From positions 2,507,501-2,571,500 of the forward strand of contig JASPKZ010007250.1 of the NCBI GenBank assembly GCA_030220185.1: 64,000 bases of DNA, read 5' to 3'. A program made the position numbers and the translations under genes. The notes under the pieces are model-generated. The model ran no database searches. It was not told the DNA's origin and was given only the letters and a program-made list of their open reading frames with translations. Source of the stretch: Diploptera punctata (taxonomy: Eukaryota > Arthropoda > Insecta > Blattodea > Blaberidae). The stretch's first letter is position 1. The number at the start of each line of letters is the position of its first letter. Positions 59,804 to 64,000 of the stretch are shown here, in pieces.

Positions 59804-60449
59804 CAGTAAAACCTGTCTATGAAGGAACATGGCGGTTCTTTAAATATATTTCCGTCTTGGCAGTTTTACTTCTTATAAAGGGTTCCCAAATTACCAGCTT
59901 GAATTTTCTCACGTAGTGTAAGGGTTTTATTAAATGCATGCTTTAAAGACATAACGTATTGAACTGAAATACAGACACAATAGTATATGTAACACAGCAC
60001 AGTTTGCACGGCAATACAAAACAACTTTATTACACGAAAACGAGAAGGAACTCAACTACAGGAAGACTGAAGAGTTTCCCAACTCCCTCGCATGTTACGT
60101 AAGCAGGCAAGGAAAAGTGAAGGATTCCCCGCTGTCACATATAAACAAGGGTATCCCCGCAATACAATGGCAACACAAGAAGGTAAAACGATATAATGCA
60201 GTAGCGTAATATGCAGAATTTTCACGTGTGGTCATTAATACTGTAATTAGAACGTGCTTAACAATAATTTTCCGTCTTACTGAGGTAAAAATTAACTATT
60301 TGTAGTTTAAAAACCAATCCGTTTCCGCGTTATGAAGGTTCCCGGTTAATACAGGACGATTTTACACATAAAATTGTACCATTCTGGAGAGTTTTTTCCG
60401 ACTGCAGGTTTCCTTCTTATAGAGGTTCCGGCTAAGACAGGTTTCACTG
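59804..60449. mobile_element. Tigger/pogo-type MITE, TA at both ends
   Basis: CAGTAAAACCTGTCTATGAA at the left and the complement of GGCTAAGACAGGTTTCACTG at the right form imperfect inverted repeats of about 25 bp (CAGT.AAACCTGTCT). This wording is characteristic of Tigger/pogo elements. TA stands directly outside at 59802-59803 and 60450-60451. The 646-bp interior has no transposase frame; phrases such as TTCTTATAAAGGGTTCCC recur near both ends. Confidence 0.8.
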
Positions 60450-60639
60450 TATTACTTATGAGGCATAATGAATGTGGTAATAACACTCACATTCTTTCTT
60501 CTTCTTCTAAACTTTAAACTCCATAGCGCGATTTGTCTAGAAGGCGTTTGGCCTATTATCAGGCTGTTTTGGCTTCACGTCCTCATGTGTCATTTATAGA
60601 GTTTAATCATTCAGTCAATATAGTGACATGTGGTCAGCA

Positions 60640-60852
60640 TATCGAGTACCTCGGTAGTTATAACTAGTTTTCTCATTCTGGAGACGCTATGTGATGTAGA
60701 TACCCAGATATCAATCTCATGATACTGGGTGGGTACCGGTCATTTACTGGCATAAATGTTATGACAATATTTTTATGGGGACTTAAACATCCCGAAGGAC
60801 TTGTCCCTTGAATTTTTCAATCCTACAATACTCCACCGACTCTGGCCGGGTT
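60640..60852 (-). mobile_element. SINE-3-related copy, left part, split by a MITE
   Basis: CCCGAAGGACTTGTCCCTTG and ACTCTGGCCGGGTTTTAAC follow the SINE-3 head region (CCCGGAGGACTTGCTCCTTG, ACCCCGGCCGGGTTTGAAC). It is strongly diverged, and the rest of the head lies at 61101-61135. Confidence 0.6.
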
Positions 60853-60856
60853 TTAA

Positions 60857-61096
60857 CCTTTTCACTGCTGAGATATTTCCAGGCTTCAAAACCCTCTTTG
60901 CTCAATGCAGGGAGAAATATGAAAAAGTTTATTTAGGTTCCTACAAGATTGCAGTATATGCCTGCTTAGTTTGAAAGCAATGCAATACGTATTATATAAC
61001 TAGCAGGCGTTTGGAGTTGAGAATGGATATGCACACCCATAGCACAGCAAGCTTTTTCTTTGCCAATGGATATACCCGTTCGTAGCAGTGTAAAGG
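60857..61096. mobile_element. 240-bp piggyBac-type MITE, TTAA at both ends
   Basis: CCTTTTCACTGCTGAGATA at the left and the complement of GTTCGTAGCAGTGTAAAGG at the right form inverted repeats. TTAA occurs at 60853-60856 and 61097-61100. Removing it restores a continuous SINE-3-like head (GGTTTTAA joined to TCCAGAATCCTCGGGAGC), so the insertion is precise. Confidence 0.82.
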
Positions 61097-61100
61097 TTAA

Positions 61101-61135
61101 TCCAGAATCCTCGGGAGCAGAGGCAAACATTTAAC
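61101..61135 (-). mobile_element. SINE-3-related copy, right part
   Basis: TCCAGAATCCTCGGGAGCAG and AGGCAAACAT correspond to ACCCTCGGGACCAGAGGCAA in SINE-3. Confidence 0.55.
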
Positions 61136-61441
61136 TTCAATCCACAGAGGTCGATTAAACGTATGCAATCTATAATATAATTAAATTGCTGTTCACTTGC
61201 AATCCATTGTAATGTCCTTGAGTATGGAATCAATTGGAATTTATGAACGGGCACAGTAGGGCATGGTTAAATAAACACAATTTATCATCATACATTTATT
61301 ATGGTTTATAAATACCATATCCCTTTGTATTTCCCAAAGATCAACTCCTATTATTATTCAATGCGTCATTAATCCTGCACTGATGAATTCAAGATAACTA
61401 CACTGGAAATTCATTGTCTTTTATTTCAATACGTGCTATAC
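61136..61441. other. Unassigned sequence
   Basis: Nothing recognised. The last 16 bases are the left target-site duplication of the LINE-A copy at 61442. Confidence 0.5.
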
Positions 61442-61713
61442 TTACTTACTTACTCACTGGCACAATCGAACCCGAAGATTCATGGCCGCGCGGACATAAG
61501 CTCTCCATACATCCCTATCCTGAGCTAATGCTTTCCAATCATTCCCTGTATAATCTACTTCCCTCAAATCATAGTTAATGTTGTTCTCCCACATCATTCT
61601 TCGTCTACCAACTGGGCGTTTTCCCTCTGGCTTTCCTACAAGAAGCTTCCATGCACGTCTTTCATTCCCCATACGCGCAACATGTCCTGCCCATCGCAGT
61701 CTACGAGACTTAA
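61442..61713 (-). mobile_element. LINE-A tail, 5'-truncated, 16-bp TSD
   Basis: The minus-strand frame at 61454-61717 is open throughout: SRRLRWAGHVARMGNERRAW, LVGKPEGKRPVGRRRMMWEN, DLREVDYTGNDWKALAQDRD and VWRAYVRAAMNLRVR. The 3' end is (TAAG)n. TCAATACGTGCTATAC (61426-61441) and TCAATAAGTGCTATAC (61714-61729) differ at one base. This is a young insertion. Confidence 0.95.
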
Positions 61714-61908
61714 TCAATAAGTGCTATACGGATCTTATTCTTCAATTACAAACGTAAATTATATTCTTGTAGATTATCAGCCATATTATCGTATTTTACA
61801 ACAGATAAGATTTGTTTAATATAAGACAGGTTTTAGAAAAGAAATGGCAACATAATAGCACTATCAACACTTTTGAAATTCATGTTAAAGCGCCGTTGAG
61901 GTTATGTA

Positions 61909-62018
61909 ATAAGATGTTAATTATATAATTTTTACCTGGTAAGTCAGTCGTCCTCAACTAACTTAGTTAAGGACGACTGACTTACCAGGTAAAAAATTAA
62001 ATAATTAACATCTTATAA
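61909..62018. repeat. 110-bp palindrome with GGACGACTGA core
   Basis: ATAAGATGTTAATTATATAA, then TTTTTACCTGGTAAGTCAGT and CGTCCTCAACTAA, are followed by their nearly exact inverted copy, with almost no loop (around 61962). The right arm resembles the 3' end of the insert at 62328-62636 (GGACGAAGGCACCTACCAAC, AGGTACAATTTAATTTTTAA). It could be two element ends joined head-to-head. Confidence 0.85.
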
Positions 62019-62023
62019 TAGCA

Positions 62024-62327
62024 GTATTCACCAACTATATGTAGACTTCAAAAAAGGCATAGATTAAAATAAGAGGGAAAAGTTATATAGTATCTTGCTC
62101 GAGTACGGAATTCCTAAAAAGTTAGTGAGATTTATTCGAAAGTCTCTAATTGGTACAAGGAGTAGGGTGCGTGAAGGCAAACAGTTTTTCGATATTTTTG
62201 AAAATCATAATGGGTTAAACAAGGAGATGCATGATCTCCTCTACTATTCAGTTTTATCCCAGAATACTATCAAACCACTAGAGGATGAAGAATGTCTACA
62301 TTTCAATGGCATTCAATAAGTGCTAGA
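62024..62327 (+). mobile_element. LINE-A, RT core fragment, part 1
   Basis: YVDFKKG (RT motif A, normally FKKAYDS with the catalytic Asp), YGIPKKLVRFIRKSLIGTRS and RVREGKQFFDIFENHNGLNK are followed in another frame by KQGDA and SPLLFSF (motif B). Then comes HFNGIQ, directly before the insert at 62328. Stops and shifts are present, and motif A has decayed. Confidence 0.75.
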
Positions 62328-62636
62328 GAAAACATTCCAGCTAGCATAAATATATTTGAAGACCTTGAAATTATAAAGGAAACAAACAACACCTCACTTC
62401 TCAATGAAAACGCACCCCAGTCAAACCCACTATACGAGATCGTCAAAAACAAAGTCAGTTGCTGCTACAAACAGTTGGAGTAAACACCACTGTACACTAC
62501 AAGTAGCGGAAACTTACCTGCAGAAGATGGAAGGTAACATCCGAAAGCGCTCCAGTTAATTTTATATACAATATATTAACAAAGTTGAGGACGAAGGCAC
62601 CTACCAACAGGTACAATTTAATTTTTAACTTTCATT
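62328..62636 (+). mobile_element. 309-bp insert in LINE-A with 12-bp TSD
   Basis: ATAAGTGCTAGA occurs at 62316-62327 and 62637-62648, bounding the insert. It contains an open tail, IPASINIFEDLEIIKETNNT, LLNENAPQSNPLYEIVKNK and a stop, then TAGCGGAAACTTACCTGCAG and a 3' end with GTTGAGGACGAAGGCACC and AATTTAATTTTTAAC. It has the shape of a 5'-truncated retroelement end. The family is not recognised; Penelope-like elements end with a vaguely similar block, but I cannot support that further. Confidence 0.7.
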
Positions 62637-63225
62637 ATAAGTGCTAGATTATGTTCATGATGTAGTACTATTGGGTGATTGTAGGATATACCCTAAAGGA
62701 CAACACGCACACTCTATTGAGAAACACTAAGAAGTAAACATCAATAAAACTAACTATATGTTCGCACATAGGAATACATTATATAATGAAAATGGATAGC
62801 TAAAGGCAAATGAGGGACATTTTGAAGAAGCGGCTGAATTAAAATATTTAAAAACAAGAATGAAAGTGACAAAAGAAAATTAAACATAGTCTCAATTCTG
62901 GAAATGTATGCTATTATGCATTACAGGGATTCTTGTCGTCCTAACTTTTCTAAAAAAAAGTTAAACTGCAAATATATAAAACTGTTTTTCTCCCAGTTTT
63001 ATTATGAGGGTGAGAGACGGTGGACTCTTACTTTAAGGAGGAGAAAAGATTATGTTTATTTGAGAATAAAGTTCTTAGGACAATTTTTGGACCAAAGAGA
63101 GATGTACAGATATGGAGAAGACTGCACATAGTCTTCGTAGCAAACTAGATATAATAAGAACAGTTAAGACTCGTAAACTTGCGATGAGAAGGACAGTGGC
63201 ACGAATGGGGAATGAAAGCGTTGCT
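62637..63225 (+). mobile_element. LINE-A, part 2, past the YADD region
   Basis: After the duplication the ORF resumes as VLDYVHDVVLLGD (motif C, normally YADD; here VHDD-like), then NINKTNYMFAHRNTLYNENG, NLRIKFLGQFLDQREMY and remains of the RARMGNE block. There are many stops and it lacks the tail. Together with part 1 it is the only LINE-A copy here that reaches the RT core. Confidence 0.75.
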
Positions 63226-63273
63226 TTATAATGCAAGCTTATATTTTCTAAACCTTCGAGACTGATCTATGTA

Positions 63274-63609
63274 CTAGCAAGAGAACAGTTCTTCCTGAAA
63301 GACCTCAGAATCCGCTACTACGTGCCATCCACTAAAGCATACGAACAACTAATGCTATAAAGAAGACAGAAGCGGGATACCATTTCCGAAGAATTCAGTG
63401 ATACCACTGTCATTGTGGATAGGAGCTGGTGTGGACCAAACAAGGAACTAAGGCACCAGATGCAGTCCACGCTTCCATCATATAAAGTGTGTGTGAATGT
63501 CACTTACCATCAAATCGAAGACAGTTGCAGATGTAAACTATGCGGACTAAAGTGTACAAGATTTCATCTGGAATTGTGTTCCAAAGTCACAATGTCATTA
63601 GCGCAATAA
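63274..63609 (+). pseudogene. Decayed frame with Cys/His-rich end, unknown family
   Basis: One frame is open for about 112 codons apart from a single stop at 63358-63360. It reads REQFFLKDLRIRYYVPSTKA, then after the stop SEEFSDTTVIVDRSWCGPNK, YKVCVNVTYHQIEDSCRCKL and CGLKCTRFHLELC. The spacing CRCKLCGLKC..H...C suggests a zinc-binding end. I do not recognise the family. It may be a retroelement or transposon remnant rather than a host exon, as TE debris lies on both sides. Confidence 0.4.
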
Positions 63610-63643
63610 GCCAATTAATTAATTTTGTACGATTGTGCGCAAT

Positions 63644-63645
63644 TA

Positions 63646-63704
<59 letters not shown>

Positions 63705-63705
63705 T
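63644..63705. repeat. (ATT)n microsatellite
   Basis: A ~60-bp ATT run. The poly-Asn minus frame is an artefact. Confidence 0.95.
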
Positions 63706-63757
63706 CTTGAGGCTTTTTAGCATTGTTATGTTTTTTGTGACGAACAGGGAGCTGACC

Positions 63758-63850
63758 TGATAATGGATTTCTTGAGGAGAGCAGCAAGATGTTCAAAATT
63801 AAAAAAAAAAAAATACTGTCATACGAGAAAAAAATAATATTATAGATTAA
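63758..63850 (+). mobile_element. LINE-F scrap
   Basis: MDFLRRAARCSKL, then KKKYCHTRKK-like text, match the start of the copy at 18985 almost word for word over ~75 bp. Confidence 0.75.
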
Positions 63851-63867
63851 TAGCAGATTATATATCA

Positions 63868-64000
63868 TATCCATCCATAGTAATTCTGCCCGAAGGCAGG
63901 TCCTTCACTGCAATCATAGCATTTTCATGCTATGCTTGCAGCTTTACTAGGAAATTGTGTAGGTGTGGTAGCTTCCCGTTGCTTTCCACGCCGGTGAAGG
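63868..64000 (-). mobile_element. SINE-1, cut by the window edge
   Basis: The 3' end, hairpin and part of the body of a minus-strand copy. It continues past base 64000. Confidence 0.92.

Noticed and set aside
61909..62018. Hammerhead ribozyme in the GAGGACGACTGA repeats, as known in some Penelope-like elements
   Set aside because: I looked for CTGANGA and GAAA cores in the expected order and did not find them.
63587..63874. Minus-strand poly-Asn frame
   Set aside because: It is a translation of the (ATT)n tract.

Overview
The window is eukaryotic, most likely an insect. I lean to a cockroach or termite (Blattodea), because the endlessly repeated LINE and SINE peptides match what I remember from Periplaneta-type genomes; this is recall and is unverified. 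The sequence is AT-rich and full of (ATT)n and (TA)n tracts. I found no intact host protein gene, rRNA or functional tRNA gene. Almost every recognisable feature is a transposable element (TE), a TE fragment or a simple repeat. Most reading frames above 60 codons fall inside LINE tails, SINEs or microsatellites.

Labels used in the entries. LINE-A: tail with AQDRDVWRAYVRAAMNLR, 3' end rich in TAAG. LINE-B and LINE-C: related; tails with RWYGHV.RM or KWLGHVLRMEDERW; they seem to share one 5' leader. LINE-D: tail with GRPRKRW, 3' end (GAA)n or (GAT)n. LINE-E: KNHLRRMARNRLPKLAFQY, 3' end (GAT)n. LINE-F: DFLRRAARCSKL. LINE-J: Jockey/CR1-like. SINE-1 to SINE-6 are tRNA-headed SINEs. SINE-1 is the commonest, with about 18 full or partial copies. 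DNA elements include a mariner remnant, a pogo/Tigger reading-frame scrap, a Tigger-type MITE, two TTAA-flanked MITEs, a TA-flanked foldback MITE, a 380-bp foldback element, an M element seen at two loci, and an element bounded by ATTACACTG inverted repeats, seen twice.

Layout. 1-6.6 kb: LINE-A, -C and -D scraps, two SINE-2 copies, the 380-bp foldback and a tRNA-Tyr pseudogene. 7-9 kb: LINE-D, then the M element with SINE-1. 9-10.5 kb: quiet AT-rich sequence. 10.5-16 kb: LINE composites and a LINE-A copy. 16-22.4 kb: SINE-3 copies, the H element and nested repeats. 22.4-27.2 kb: mariner remnant, LINE tails, Tigger scrap. 28-31 kb: LINE-A split by SINE-1, plus two LINE composites. 31-35.6 kb: ATTACACTG element, SINE-1 tandem, LINE-J. 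36-44 kb: nested LINE-A/SINE-1/M locus and H element. 45-53.6 kb: LINE-E pair, SINE-2, a mini LINE-A with target-site duplications. 54-58.6 kb: the least repetitive stretch, with small MITEs. 58.7-64 kb: SINE-1, Tigger-type and piggyBac-type MITEs, a 110-bp palindrome, a LINE-A copy with reverse transcriptase (RT) motifs, and a decayed Cys-rich frame.

The most interesting pattern is a recurrent LINE architecture in which a 5' leader (sometimes with the start of the endonuclease) is joined directly to the C-terminal tail and 3' end, with the middle missing. One 525-bp example is bounded by a 14-bp target-site duplication, so it inserted in that form. Many nested insertions have visible target-site duplications (TSDs), so their relative ages can be read directly. 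All similarity statements are by eye; no alignment or database search was possible.
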